A stretch of 64,000 nt of DNA. Origin: Desertivirga brevis (GTDB lineage: Bacteria > Bacteroidota > Bacteroidia > Sphingobacteriales > Sphingobacteriaceae). The position numbers and the translations under genes were made by a program. Location: positions 1,749,511 to 1,813,510 of the forward strand of contig NZ_JAFEWF010000001.1 in assembly GCF_017355835.1 (NCBI RefSeq). Reading direction: 5' to 3'. Below are positions 34,775-44,105 of this stretch, piece after piece. The notes beneath the pieces are model-generated. The model was not told where the DNA came from and did no database searches. It was given only the letters and a program-made list of their open reading frames with translations. Position 1 is the first letter of the stretch, and each line of letters opens with the position of its first letter.

Positions 34775-37294
34775 TTATTTCGCAGCCTTAATTCTTAATA
34801 TAGTATAGGAAAAAGGCGGAAAAGTATACTCGAATTCCTTAGCAAATTTAGTATACTCGCTTTCTTTCGGATAAATTCTTTCCGGCGCAACAAATGAATT
34901 CTCATCCTCACCCTTATTAGCTGTCAGGGAAATTACTCGACCTTTGGTTGATATACTGCCTGCACCTTCAATTTTTACATTTTGCGACCATGCAGTTCCT
35001 GCGGCATTAACCACCTTCAATATTACTTCATCCTTAGTTGAATCGTAACCCGAACTAAAGAATTGCATCGGAGGGCTTTGGTTTTCATAAGCCAGGATTA
35101 GATCACCATCCATAAACAACTGGGCTTTTTGTCCGTTGCAGACCAGTTTCACATTATACCATTTGTCAACATCGATCTTATGAGGTATACTTTTACTAAC
35201 AGCGCCAACCTGGTTACCATTGGTAATCCTTTCAACTGCTGTTGCGGAATTATTCCAGCCAGCCACATTAAATACCAGGCCTTCTTTCCCCTCATCATCC
35301 ATGCCAAAGTAGATGAAGAAACCTTCCTTACCTCCTGTTTTACGAGCCTTGAATTCCAGAGTATAGTTATTTCCTTTGAAGCCCTTCACAAGAGCCTTGG
35401 TTCCCGACTCAGTGGATGTTTGTGCCAGAACTGCATTACTCACATTCCAGGTTCCTTTGTAAACAGTATTATCCGAAAGGGTCACCCCAATGTCCTGACC
35501 ATTCCGATTAATTTTTAAATCCTTAAACTCAACCTGGGTTTCCCATGATCCAAAACCAAAACTTCCCGGAGCAATGTCTTTCTGCTGGGGCGCACTCATG
35601 GTGAAGTTTGATTGCACGTTGTAGTTGGGACGGTTTTCTGCTGCCATTTTTTGTACGTAATAGGAACTTCTTCCTAAAACCTTTTCGCTATCCAGCCAGA
35701 TAAGATTAACAGGCCAGGAACGGTCGTTACGGTTCTCGAGGAGTGGGGCGTAAGAGGCCATTTTTACCAGATCACCGTTACGTTCCATACCTCCAATAAA
35801 CGCCGCTTCCGATAATGCCGCAGACATATTTCCGCCTCCGACTGCTTGATTAGCTGCGTATTCACCCACATATACCGTATACTTATCACGGGGGTGATTA
35901 TCGAAAATTGTGGTATTCGCCAGGAACCAATCAGGGGAAACATACCAGTGGGGATCGATGCGATCAGTTTTTGCAATTTTACCAGTACCATTCACACCGT
36001 GATTTGAAATAAGTATGAGTTGAGGGTATTTTTTCTTTATAGCCGAGTAGAAGATATCGAATCTTTCGTCATACTCATCACCCCAGTTTTCATTGCCAAT
36101 CTCTATGTATTTAAGCGGGAAAGGCTTAGGGTGTCCGGCAGCCGCACGTTTTGCCCCCCATTCAGTAGATCTATCTCCAAGTGCATATTCTATTGCATCC
36201 ATGCAGTCGTTAAGGTAATACTCTACGCTATCCTTCGAACAGGCATCTCCGGCTCTGTATTGACAGCCGATACCAACGCTTGCAACAAACATTGCATCGG
36301 CCCCCATATCTTCGCAGAACTGGAGCAATTCGTAGTATCCAAAGCCATAGGAGCTTCGGTACCCCCAAAGACTGTACTCTCCTGGACGAGACGCAGGGTC
36401 CCCCAATGTTTTTTTCCATTCAAAGCGGTTCTCTACTGTGATTCCTTCTACTACACAACCACCAGGCCAGCGAACGAACGCAGGTTTCAAACCACTTACC
36501 ATGTCAGCTACATCCTTGCGTAATCCGTTCTTCCGGTTATTAAATGTCTTCTCGGGAAAAAGAGATACATAATCAAGCCAAACCGTTCCCTTGCTGTTAA
36601 ATTCCAGAGCCAGTTTTGCTTTTGAGTCTTTGATAAAGGGTTGAAGCACCGTCTTTAGATCTGTCCATTCGTTCGCCGGGGTCTTTTTCAGTATAGCTGA
36701 AGCGAGGACCTGTCCTGTCTGCGAAATCAATTTTGCTGTTATTGTTCCCCTGTAGTCAGCTGAGGTTCGGAGAATAGTACGAAGATGATATTTTTCTCCT
36801 GCTGCAATCCCCATTCCCCAGTAACCATCATTAATAAACAGTACGGGTGAAGAAGCATCACTGATCCTTATTTTGGCACTATTAGGTGCGGTGTCGAATC
36901 TGGGATTTTCTTTAGTTAGCGATACACTTGCAGATAAAGTACCAATTGTTTTTAAATTCCATCCGGGAACCGGCTCTTTAGTCCATCCAAAGGTTTGATC
37001 AACAACCTGTCCTGTCAGATGATTTACTTTCCTTGGAGGGATCAGTCGGTCATTGGCGGTGTAACCCTCCGGCATTTCAAGCTCTTCAAAACTACGATTT
37101 TTCACTAATTCGGCGTATAAGCCTCCATCTCCTGCATGGTTGATTTCCTCAAAGAAAACGCCATACATCGATGGTGCTATTTCAGCACCTTTTGCCTTAA
37201 TGTTAATAACAAGTGGTTGCTTTTGTGAAAAAGCATTGATATTGATAAGCAATAATGCCGGGGCGATTAGTCTGGTGACTATTGATTTATTCAT
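34775..37294 (-). CDS. GH51 alpha-L-arabinofuranosidase with extra beta domain
   Basis: 839 residues, secreted (signal to AFSQ). A CBM4/9-like beta-sandwich (~105-250) follows the N-terminal strand, then the GH51 barrel with FVRWPGGC, E402 (EIGNENWG, acid/base) and E478 (VGEYAA, nucleophile). After residue ~560 there is an extra ~170-residue lectin/LamG-like domain (FGSWETQVEFKDLKINRNGQ..FIYFGMDDEG) before the usual C-terminal sandwich, longer than the usual ~650-residue enzyme. It should debranch arabinoxylan or arabinan. Divergent from the esterase. Confidence 0.85.
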   Translation of the reverse strand: MNKSIVTRLIAPALLLININAFSQKQPLVINIKAKGAEIAPSMYGVFFEEINHAGDGGLYAELVKNRSFEELEMPEGYTANDRLIPPRKVNHLTGQVVDQTFGWTKEPVPGWNLKTIGTLSASVSLTKENPRFDTAPNSAKIRISDASSPVLFINDGYWGMGIAAGEKYHLRTILRTSADYRGTITAKLISQTGQVLASAILKKTPANEWTDLKTVLQPFIKDSKAKLALEFNSKGTVWLDYVSLFPEKTFNNRKNGLRKDVADMVSGLKPAFVRWPGGCVVEGITVENRFEWKKTLGDPASRPGEYSLWGYRSSYGFGYYELLQFCEDMGADAMFVASVGIGCQYRAGDACSKDSVEYYLNDCMDAIEYALGDRSTEWGAKRAAAGHPKPFPLKYIEIGNENWGDEYDERFDIFYSAIKKKYPQLILISNHGVNGTGKIAKTDRIDPHWYVSPDWFLANTTIFDNHPRDKYTVYVGEYAANQAVGGGNMSAALSEAAFIGGMERNGDLVKMASYAPLLENRNDRSWPVNLIWLDSEKVLGRSSYYVQKMAAENRPNYNVQSNFTMSAPQQKDIAPGSFGFGSWETQVEFKDLKINRNGQDIGVTLSDNTVYKGTWNVSNAVLAQTSTESGTKALVKGFKGNNYTLEFKARKTGGKEGFFIYFGMDDEGKEGLVFNVAGWNNSATAVERITNGNQVGAVSKSIPHKIDVDKWYNVKLVCNGQKAQLFMDGDLILAYENQSPPMQFFSSGYDSTKDEVILKVVNAAGTAWSQNVKIEGAGSISTKGRVISLTANKGEDENSFVAPERIYPKESEYTKFAKEFEYTFPPFSYTILRIKAAK

Positions 37295-38058
37295 TACTCT
37301 CTGATATAATATTATTCTAAGTGTTAATTCTATATTATTAAGATTTTATTGCGGACTTAAGATGCAGAGAAAAGCAGAGGATCTAATTATAATATAATTT
37401 TAATCAAGACTAAGTTGACCAGTGGGCCTCATTTATCTGGCACATCCTATAATGGTTAATCGGGTGCAAACGTGTTTTTGAAGGTGACGTATTATAAAGA
37501 TTCCTTATCATTCGCGATAGAGACCTTCCTTTACCATCTAAAAAATCATATTAATGCATAATTAATTTTAAACTAGAGAAATTGCAACGGAGACAACCGA
37601 AGACAGAAGTAATAAGAAGTGTTCCTGCCGTCTTAAGCTCACAAAAGATAAAAGAGGGATTGCTGAAACACCGGTCCTTTCAATATTTTTATTTAACAAA
37701 AAATGAGACTGCTGATGAGAAGAGTCCCTCCGTCCGAAAATCAAGTTCATGTAGTAACAAAAGTCTTATATAAACCCTGTAGCGTCTACTGCAAATGTTT
37801 GTATTACTAGAACTAATGTTAAAATCGAGCAGGATCCTCTTAATTTTCGAGTTTCTCACAAAGCTGTCAACAAAAAGTTAGGATGAGTAAAATTCTGGTC
37901 GTAGGATTTAGAATACAAATTTCCTCGGTATTGTATTACAAGGCTAGTTTGCGGTAACTTTGTTTACCAAAGGCGGCCTTGCTTCCGGAGGCGGACCCTA
38001 AAATTTACCTTTTACAGAGCCCCTTATAACTCATTAATAGAAAACTACAAAAGCAATG
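37295..38058. other. Intergenic, nothing recognised
   Basis: About 760 bp between GH51 and the terminator of the next gene. Two overlapping open frames on opposite strands at 37568-37773 mask each other and match nothing; I leave them uncalled. The GH51 promoter presumably lies near its left end but has no clear consensus. Confidence 0.4.
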
Positions 38059-38097
38059 TTTTTAGAGCAGCAGGTAAGAGACCTGCTACTCTAAAAA
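38059..38097 (-). terminator. Terminator of cyclophilin-like lipoprotein gene
   Basis: TTTTTAGAGCAGCAGGT and ACCTGCTACTCTAAAAA pair over 17 bases with one mismatch and a 5-base loop. On the minus strand the arm ends in T5, 30 bp after the gene stop. Confidence 0.8.
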
Positions 38098-38128
38098 TTT
38101 TCAATAAGCTGTTGTCTCGCTGTCACAT

Positions 38129-38611
38129 CTACAACTCGTATCGAACTCTGACATTTCCAGAACCCAAGGCAGACGCGAGTCCAGTCGGATCATCAATGCG
38201 ACCAATCCGGGTGTAGCTATATGAAGTAGGGAAGGATTTATAAAATAATACCAGCGTGGAAGAACCATAAAGCATAATATCACCTGCCTGAATCGTTCCT
38301 GGCTTAGAGGCCGATGAAGGTAAGCTACCAGGTAAATCAATGTACTTTTCATTCCCGTTTAATTCAATCATGTCTGCCGTTAACGGAAGTAAGGATCTGA
38401 GTTGAGCAGTGGTAGCATTTTCATAGAGCGTCGCCGTAAAAGTGCTGTTTCCAATCTTGATTTTCATCTTCGTTGTGTTTGTATTTGGGGCGTTATCCGG
38501 ATTAGTGGGTGCACTGTTTTCAGGAGTATCCCCGGAGGTTCCTTTATCGCAGGAAGCTGAGATTGAAAAAAGGGAGAATACGCAGAAAACCAGAATCAGT
38601 AATCTTTTCAT
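38129..38611 (-). CDS. Cyclophilin-like fold lipoprotein
   Basis: 160 residues. Signal peptide with lipobox SASC (residues 17-20) and a low-complexity linker (GTSGDTPENSAPTNPDNAPN). The C-terminal ~110 residues begin MKIKIGNSTFTATLYENATT and contain PGTIQAGDIMLYGSSTLVLFYKSF, the small cyclophilin-like family (PF18050 type) that lacks proline-isomerase residues. Such proteins often sit beside oxidoreductase genes. Single gene with its own terminator. Confidence 0.7.
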   Translation of the reverse strand: MKRLLILVFCVFSLFSISASCDKGTSGDTPENSAPTNPDNAPNTNTTKMKIKIGNSTFTATLYENATTAQLRSLLPLTADMIELNGNEKYIDLPGSLPSSASKPGTIQAGDIMLYGSSTLVLFYKSFPTSYSYTRIGRIDDPTGLASALGSGNVRVRYEL

Positions 38612-38817
38612 ATAAATTTTGTGTTTAAATGTTCCTATGCCTTTAGTGCTAATGGGTTTGATGCTAAGAATAAACGTTCTATTCGGTTTAATTTTGATAC
38701 GATGTTGTGAAATTACCCGAAGAAGGTGTCAATAGTAAGGATCATTTGATCAGAAATTCTCATTATGTATTTCAGTTAAAAATAACCTTTACCGAATCAC
38801 TCATATTTTACAAAACA

Positions 38818-39321
38818 TTATCTTTTATTATTGTATTCCTCATCGCTTACTTTCTTCAACCAGGTCACCAGGCCCTTTTGGGTGTCCGGCAGAATGTAAA
38901 GCTGTTGCATACCAATGGTGGGGCTGGCGCCATGCCAGTGCTCTACATTAGGAGGACATTTCACAACATCCCCCTTCTTAAGTGTTTGTCTTGCTTGTCC
39001 TTTAATCTGGTGATAGCCAACACCATCTGTAATGACTAGAATTTGTCCGGAGGGGTGGGTATGCCAATTACTTCTTGCTCCTGGTTCAAAGTATACATTT
39101 CCAATAACTGTATTATATATAGAATCTTGAGCAACCAGTCCAATGTTCCAGGCCTTACCTGTAAAATTTTCCGCCGGACCTAACTGACCTTTAGGAAAAA
39201 TACTATCAATATAACCAGGGACACTTTTTGCAACCTGCGCCCCGCAGCTCAGTACGAAGGCGAAAGCAAAAGCAAACACCATAACAAGGCGACAAATCAA
39301 ATTACTTCGTTTAAACTTCAT
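38818..39321 (-). CDS. Exported cupin-domain protein
   Basis: 167 residues from ATG 39321 (MKFKRSNLICRLVMVFAFAF, signal to CGAQ); a longer in-frame start at 39411 overlaps the upstream gene. The cupin core has NWHTHPSGQILVI and a second motif PPNVEHWHG, with metal-binding His in place. It resembles the (R)-mandelonitrile lyase-like/AraC-associated cupins. Its gene follows that of an AraC regulator, the usual partner of this cupin group. Confidence 0.8.
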   Translation of the reverse strand: MKFKRSNLICRLVMVFAFAFAFVLSCGAQVAKSVPGYIDSIFPKGQLGPAENFTGKAWNIGLVAQDSIYNTVIGNVYFEPGARSNWHTHPSGQILVITDGVGYHQIKGQARQTLKKGDVVKCPPNVEHWHGASPTIGMQQLYILPDTQKGLVTWLKKVSDEEYNNKR

Positions 39322-39407
39322 AACCTTTGAGAATTGAATTACTAACACAAAGGTACTACTGCCACCAACCCAGGTGATAAAGGAATTCAAACCAATCCTT
39401 AAGAAAT

Positions 39408-40286
39408 TCAAACCACCAAAGACCGAAGAGAGGTTGGATTTGTCCCCGTCATCCTTTTGAAGTAGTTATTAAAATAGGATGGATATTCAAAACCAAGAGC
39501 ATAGGCTATATCAGCGATATTCCAGGCAGGATGTTGTAAAAGAGCTTTAGCTTCACTTATGACACGTTCGGCGATATGGACTGAAGTGGGCTTTCCGGTC
39601 ACTTCCTTTACCGCCCGGTTCAGGTAATTAACATGAACGTTCAGGTTCTTTGCATAATCCTGCGCAGTCCTCAGCTCAAGAGGACGGTCTGCACTTTCGA
39701 TCGGAAACTGCCTTTCAAGAAGTTCAAGAAAAACAGAAGTAATTCTTGAAGAAGCGTTTTTGTGCTGGTCATAATTGTCAGAAGGCTGCAGCTTTAAAGC
39801 TTCATGGATGATGAGATTAATATAATTACGAATAAGGTCATCTTTATGGACATAAGTAGTTTGTTGCTCATCTATCATCCTCTTAAACAAGCCATTTAAA
39901 AATATCCTCTGTTGCTCATTTATTTTTAGAATAGGAGTTCCTCCGATCCTAAACAAGGGAGACTGCTGGAGACTTTCAGAGCGGTCGGAAACCTTAAGAA
40001 ATTCTTCTGAGAAAAGGCAGGTGTAACCAACATAGGTAGTCGAGAGGGTTTCCCAGGAATAAGGTATATGTGGGTTTCCAAAAAACAAAACTGTGCCTTC
40101 TGCTTCAAAGCTTCTGTCGGCATAATGAATAATACTCCTACCCGTGGTCAGGCAGATTTTATAAAAATCCTTCCTGCTGTAAATTCGCGTTGCATTGCTG
40201 TCGCTCTCTATCTGAAATACATTAAACCCTTTTAGCTTTAGTTCTTTATTGAACTCTGACACCTGACGCACTTCAGCTTTTCCCAT
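39408..40286 (-). CDS. AraC-family regulator
   Basis: 292 residues. N-terminal cupin-like ligand domain (RSIIHYADRSFEAEGTVLFFG) and C-terminal AraC domain with two HTHs (TAQDYAKNLNVHVNYLNRAVKEVTG and NIADIAYALGFEYPSYFNNYFKRMTG). Immediately upstream of the cupin gene, on the same strand, so it probably controls that gene and itself. Confidence 0.87.
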   Translation of the reverse strand: MGKAEVRQVSEFNKELKLKGFNVFQIESDSNATRIYSRKDFYKICLTTGRSIIHYADRSFEAEGTVLFFGNPHIPYSWETLSTTYVGYTCLFSEEFLKVSDRSESLQQSPLFRIGGTPILKINEQQRIFLNGLFKRMIDEQQTTYVHKDDLIRNYINLIIHEALKLQPSDNYDQHKNASSRITSVFLELLERQFPIESADRPLELRTAQDYAKNLNVHVNYLNRAVKEVTGKPTSVHIAERVISEAKALLQHPAWNIADIAYALGFEYPSYFNNYFKRMTGTNPTSLRSLVV

Positions 40287-40496
40287 AGAGCAAAGTTATG
40301 AAATTCAAATACAACTTTAAGAAGTTGAAGACTCAGATTGCCTATGTAAAATATACTTCCGGCCGGGCGCTTCTTTAGTTTATGTAACAGGTTGAGAATT
40401 TGCCTATGGACAGTATATTGGGCGAACGCTCTCACTTTTATATCTATTCTCTTAAGCCTTGAACCAATTCACACAAAGCTATTTTCAGCTACACTA

Positions 40497-40826
40497 TCAA
40501 TCCTGCCCCTTAACAGACTTTGAAATTATAGATATCATGCCAGTAAGAGGACATTGAACCCTGTCAGAAACTCTGCTTTTAATAAAATAACCCAGTTTCG
40601 AATCATATCCTAAAATATCATTTGCTGTAAGAACTCTATAAGCGTTCTCTATTATAAGCGGAGAAACGCCAGTGGCACTACCGAGCTGTTTCGCGGATGG
40701 CATGGTTCCGTTCGCAAACCTGCCTGCACGTAAATCTTTCTGCAGAAGGTAGGCCACCTGCAGAAAGAAAGGAAGTTCAGAAGCATAATTAAGATTGAGT
40801 TCAAATGTGTGTTTGTCGGTATTCAT
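40497..40826 (-). CDS. GntR-family (YhcF-like) short regulator
   Basis: 109 residues. Winged helix of the GntR type: PFFLQVAYLLQKDLRAGRF, PSAKQLGSATGVSPLIIENAYRVLTANDIL, then a wing DSKLGYFI. No effector domain, as in the short YhcF/CrgA subgroup, which usually controls ABC transporter genes; none is near here. No clear promoter. Confidence 0.75.
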   Translation of the reverse strand: MNTDKHTFELNLNYASELPFFLQVAYLLQKDLRAGRFANGTMPSAKQLGSATGVSPLIIENAYRVLTANDILGYDSKLGYFIKSRVSDRVQCPLTGMISIISKSVKGQD

Positions 40827-41802
40827 TCCTGAGCCTTAATAAGTCACTTAATTGCCCCACTAAGATATGAGGCAACACTTTGATACATGAGGGAGAAATC
40901 ATCAATAAAGCGGGGGGAGTTTGTCAAATTGGAAGTTAATCTCTAAGCCTCCCTATACCGGCAATCACTGCCTCTTGCCTAATGATGGTATCAAAAAAAA
41001 TAGGTCATAAGAATTAACCCGGAGTAGAAAAGCCTAAATGTCATGAAAGAAGCGGATCAAATCAAGCAAACGGTGTAAAAAAAAGCCAGCCTTTGGGAGA
41101 GGTCTGACTTTTGAATGTAACCAATAGTATAGAAAGGATAAGTAAGGAAAGCCTCTATGAATGTGCCTTACATGACGCTAAATTATAGAATATAAAAAGG
41201 GACGATGAGGGGTAAGAAGTAAAAAAAGAAGGGTCAAAATGTCAAATTCCAACAATTTCAGTTCAAATACTCGGTAATGGTTTCTAATTCCCGGGACTTA
41301 CTGCGTGCAAGCGGCTATACTTACCTCTGCCTCCGGCATTCCGGACTATAAGCATAAAGCCTAGAAACAGTGGTCAGTCATTGCATTGCCTCAGATGGTT
41401 AAGTAATTCGATTGAAGGTAGATTTTGATGAAGGACGAGAAGCCGGACCTCGGGCTCTTTTCAGAAGTACTGACAAACTCTTCTGATATTTAAGACCCTC
41501 CCGTCTATAATAATAAAGCTCTGTCAATTTGGAAAAATATAGAATCCTCTATCCTTAAAATAGAAAGCTGGGGCAAATGCACTTAGATTTCCTGGGAATT
41601 TACCACTCGCCCCTTTCATTCTAACAATACGTCCCTCACTTGGCACTGGTAAAAATCCGACTTTCGCTTTACTAACTCACCAAATTGAAACAGTAGCGCA
41701 GCCTCGAAGCGAAGCCTCCTACTTACCTGTAACCAGAAGCTAACCAATACCTCCTCACGCCACCTGACACTTATTGTAAGAGCGTAAAAACTCACATTAA
41801 TT
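40827..41802. other. Long intergenic region before GH5
   Basis: About 975 bp. It holds one member of a short hairpin family at 41078-41142 and, apart from this, no ORF or transposon. The GH5 promoter is not evident by consensus. The first bases before 41803 carry the first copy of a tandem duplication. Confidence 0.4.
41078..41142 (+). repeat. Short hairpin element, copy 1
   Basis: A-run, hairpin GCCAGCCT..AGGTCTGAC (mismatched), then TGTAACCAATAGTATAGAAAGGATAA. Copy 2 at 43926-43989 has the same order (A-run, CCAGCCT..GGCTGG hairpin, TATAACCAATTTAAGAAAGGACAA). Both lie in direct orientation and flank the GH5 gene. Confidence 0.55.
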
Positions 41803-43323
41803 ATGAAAATGAAAAAAAAACTAACGTTAATTATGAAATTTAAAAGAAAACTAACCCTATTGGTCGCCGCCTTGCTAGTGTGCTTCGGATGTTCAAAAGA
41901 CAAAACAACACCTGAAAACGAAATTGAGCCCGGGCCGGACTCGAAGGAGAATAATAGTGCCACTGTTTCCGGAATAGGCGCAGCTGGGATAGCAGGAGTA
42001 AACTGGTCGGATGCCCGAGATAACTTTGTAGATGGATGGATCATTCCATGTGGGCTGGAACACACAGATAGTTATACTACAGTTTCAGCTAAAGCTAATA
42101 CCATTCTCACCGGTTTTCAGACGAATATGCCGGGAGTAAATACATTGAGAATCGGGATCAACCCCGCCACCGTTGGTGAATCCTGGTGGGGAGCCTACTC
42201 GGGGGTCATCGACAGGGCTTTGAGCAAGAACATGAAAGTCATTATTGCATGCTGGGAAGGCGCTTCCTCAAGAAATGGCAGGATTGATAACATTTCTCAG
42301 TTCTGGCCGATGTGGCAGACCGTCGTAACGAAGTATCAGGGTAACAGCAATGTATACTTTGAAGTATTTAACGAGCCGTGGGGCTACACCTTGTCAGAGC
42401 TTTCATCAATCTATGTTGAATGGCTTTCCCGTTATCCTGGAGTACCTCGTGGACGCATACTATTAGGCGGGACAGGGGCATCTCAAAACGTAACTGGCAT
42501 TGGTGCTGATAGCCGCTTTAACGGTTGCCTGCTTGCCTTACATAACTATTCCTTCTGGGGTAATTACGACATGGCAGGTTGGGAAGCAAATTGGCGTGCA
42601 AACTACGGCAGTTATGCCTCCAGGACTGTAGTTACAGAATACGGGGCGACCATGACTAATGGAAAAAACTATAACGGGCCTATCGGAAACGATAATGAGA
42701 TAGCCTTTATAGTGGGTGCTACCAATGTTTTCAGAGCTGATGGTGTTGCCAGTGTATATTGGGCTGGCTTGTGGGATAATGACCCTTATGCCATTCAAAC
42801 CAGAAGTGGCACTGGAACTAACATGACCCTGACTACAAACAACGTTTCCGGATTGTCCCGAATTCGGTATGCCTGGGGCGAGGGAAGTTCGTTTAACTCC
42901 ACGGCCTATTATCGCCTGGTAAATCGCAACAGTGGTAAGGTTTTGGATATTAGCGGAAGCGCGACAACGAACGGTGCAAGTGCTATCCAGTGGGCATGGG
43001 GCGGAGGCAACAACCAGCAATGGCAACTCATTAGTACAGGAGGTGGATATTTCCGTATTATTAACAGGAATAGTGGACAGGCTCTTGACGTAAACCAAAG
43101 TTCAACAAGTGATGGCGCTGGTATAATTCAGTGGCCATGGAACGGAGGCTACAACCAGCAATGGCAGATAGTTGACATCGGTGGTGGCTTTTATCAGATT
43201 GTGAATCGTGCTACAAGAAAAGCCCTTGATATAAGCGGAAGCGCAACAACTGATGGCGCAAGCGCCATACAGTGGACCTGGGGAGCAGGCAATAATCAGC
43301 AATGGCAGATTATCCAGCAATAA
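41803..43323 (+). CDS. GH5-family glycoside hydrolase with CBM13 (ricin-type) tail
   Basis: 506 residues. The start is duplicated: the 30 bp around ATG 41803 recur around ATG 41833, so MKMKKKLTLI precedes MKFKRKLTLLVAALLVCFGC (lipoprotein, C30). The second ATG gives a standard lipoprotein signal and may be the real start. GH5 barrel with E191 (EVFNEPWG) and E279 (VVTEYGAT), both present. C-terminal ~135 residues are three CBM13 beta-trefoil repeats with QxW ends (NNQQWQL, YNQQWQI, NNQQWQI). Surface endo-enzyme or arabinofuranosidase type; the substrate is not decidable by sight. Separate from the SusCD operon and on the other strand. Confidence 0.85.
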   Translation: MKMKKKLTLIMKFKRKLTLLVAALLVCFGCSKDKTTPENEIEPGPDSKENNSATVSGIGAAGIAGVNWSDARDNFVDGWIIPCGLEHTDSYTTVSAKANTILTGFQTNMPGVNTLRIGINPATVGESWWGAYSGVIDRALSKNMKVIIACWEGASSRNGRIDNISQFWPMWQTVVTKYQGNSNVYFEVFNEPWGYTLSELSSIYVEWLSRYPGVPRGRILLGGTGASQNVTGIGADSRFNGCLLALHNYSFWGNYDMAGWEANWRANYGSYASRTVVTEYGATMTNGKNYNGPIGNDNEIAFIVGATNVFRADGVASVYWAGLWDNDPYAIQTRSGTGTNMTLTTNNVSGLSRIRYAWGEGSSFNSTAYYRLVNRNSGKVLDISGSATTNGASAIQWAWGGGNNQQWQLISTGGGYFRIINRNSGQALDVNQSSTSDGAGIIQWPWNGGYNQQWQIVDIGGGFYQIVNRATRKALDISGSATTDGASAIQWTWGAGNNQQWQIIQQ

Positions 43324-44105
43324 GTTGATGATTTAATATTAATTTTCAAGAAGGGGTAACCAACGTTATCTCTTCTTTAATTTACGGCTCCCCTGGCGTG
43401 CTTAATATTAAGAACATATCCGGCTATAATTGCCAGTATAAAGTTACAGCCCTAAAAGCTTTATTAATCCTGTCCATTTAATCTCCTTAAAGCCTAAGCA
43501 ATTAACATAAGCTAAGGCAATTCTCTCACATAAATATACCTTGCAACCTTTCATTCCATCCCGATTTCGAATCTAGGGGATGTGATGCCTTTTTAAAAGA
43601 ATAGTATTACACATGCATAAAGACGAAAATAAAGATCGGATAAACAGAGGGTATTAAAGAGCCAACAGCTGATTCAATTAATCTCAAAACACTTCCATAA
43701 TCACTGGATGCTAAGTAAGGAACAGTAAAATCCTTACCAGGACACAGCACTAGAAACGGATGCGTAATTGAGTTATTAATCGCAGAATAAGATGATGTGG
43801 TTTCTAAAAGGGAATTGCCCTGAAGCGGTGAACCAGGACATCGGAGGTGGGCCCTTGCTATAAATCTGTCTATTTAGTTTTACAGATGCCTATTCCTTTT
43901 CCTCATTAGTCGCATTAGTCTTTTAATTACAAAGTCCAGCCTATGGGAGGCTGGACCTATTATATAACCAATTTAAGAAAGGACAACTTAATATGTTTAA
44001 ATCCATATTTCATTTTGTTCAGAATCAGGCTTAGTCCATCCGGCAAAAGCTATGGACCAAGACCTCTTAGAGGACAAAATGAAGTTTGGTAAAACGCTTA
44101 TTTGT
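43324..44105. other. Intergenic between GH5 and GH43
   Basis: About 780 bp between converging genes. Contains the second hairpin element at 43926-43989. No ORF, tRNA or IS sequence recognised. Confidence 0.4.
43926..43989 (+). repeat. Short hairpin element, copy 2
   Basis: GTCCAGCCT (43934-43942) and AGGCTGGAC (43948-43956) form a perfect 9-bp stem with a 5-base loop, then TATAACCAATTTAAGAAAGGACAA. Homologous to copy 1 at 41078. Confidence 0.55.

Noticed and set aside
37568..37773. Two overlapping ORFs on opposite strands
   Set aside because: They mask one another in low-complexity AT-rich sequence; neither matches a known family.
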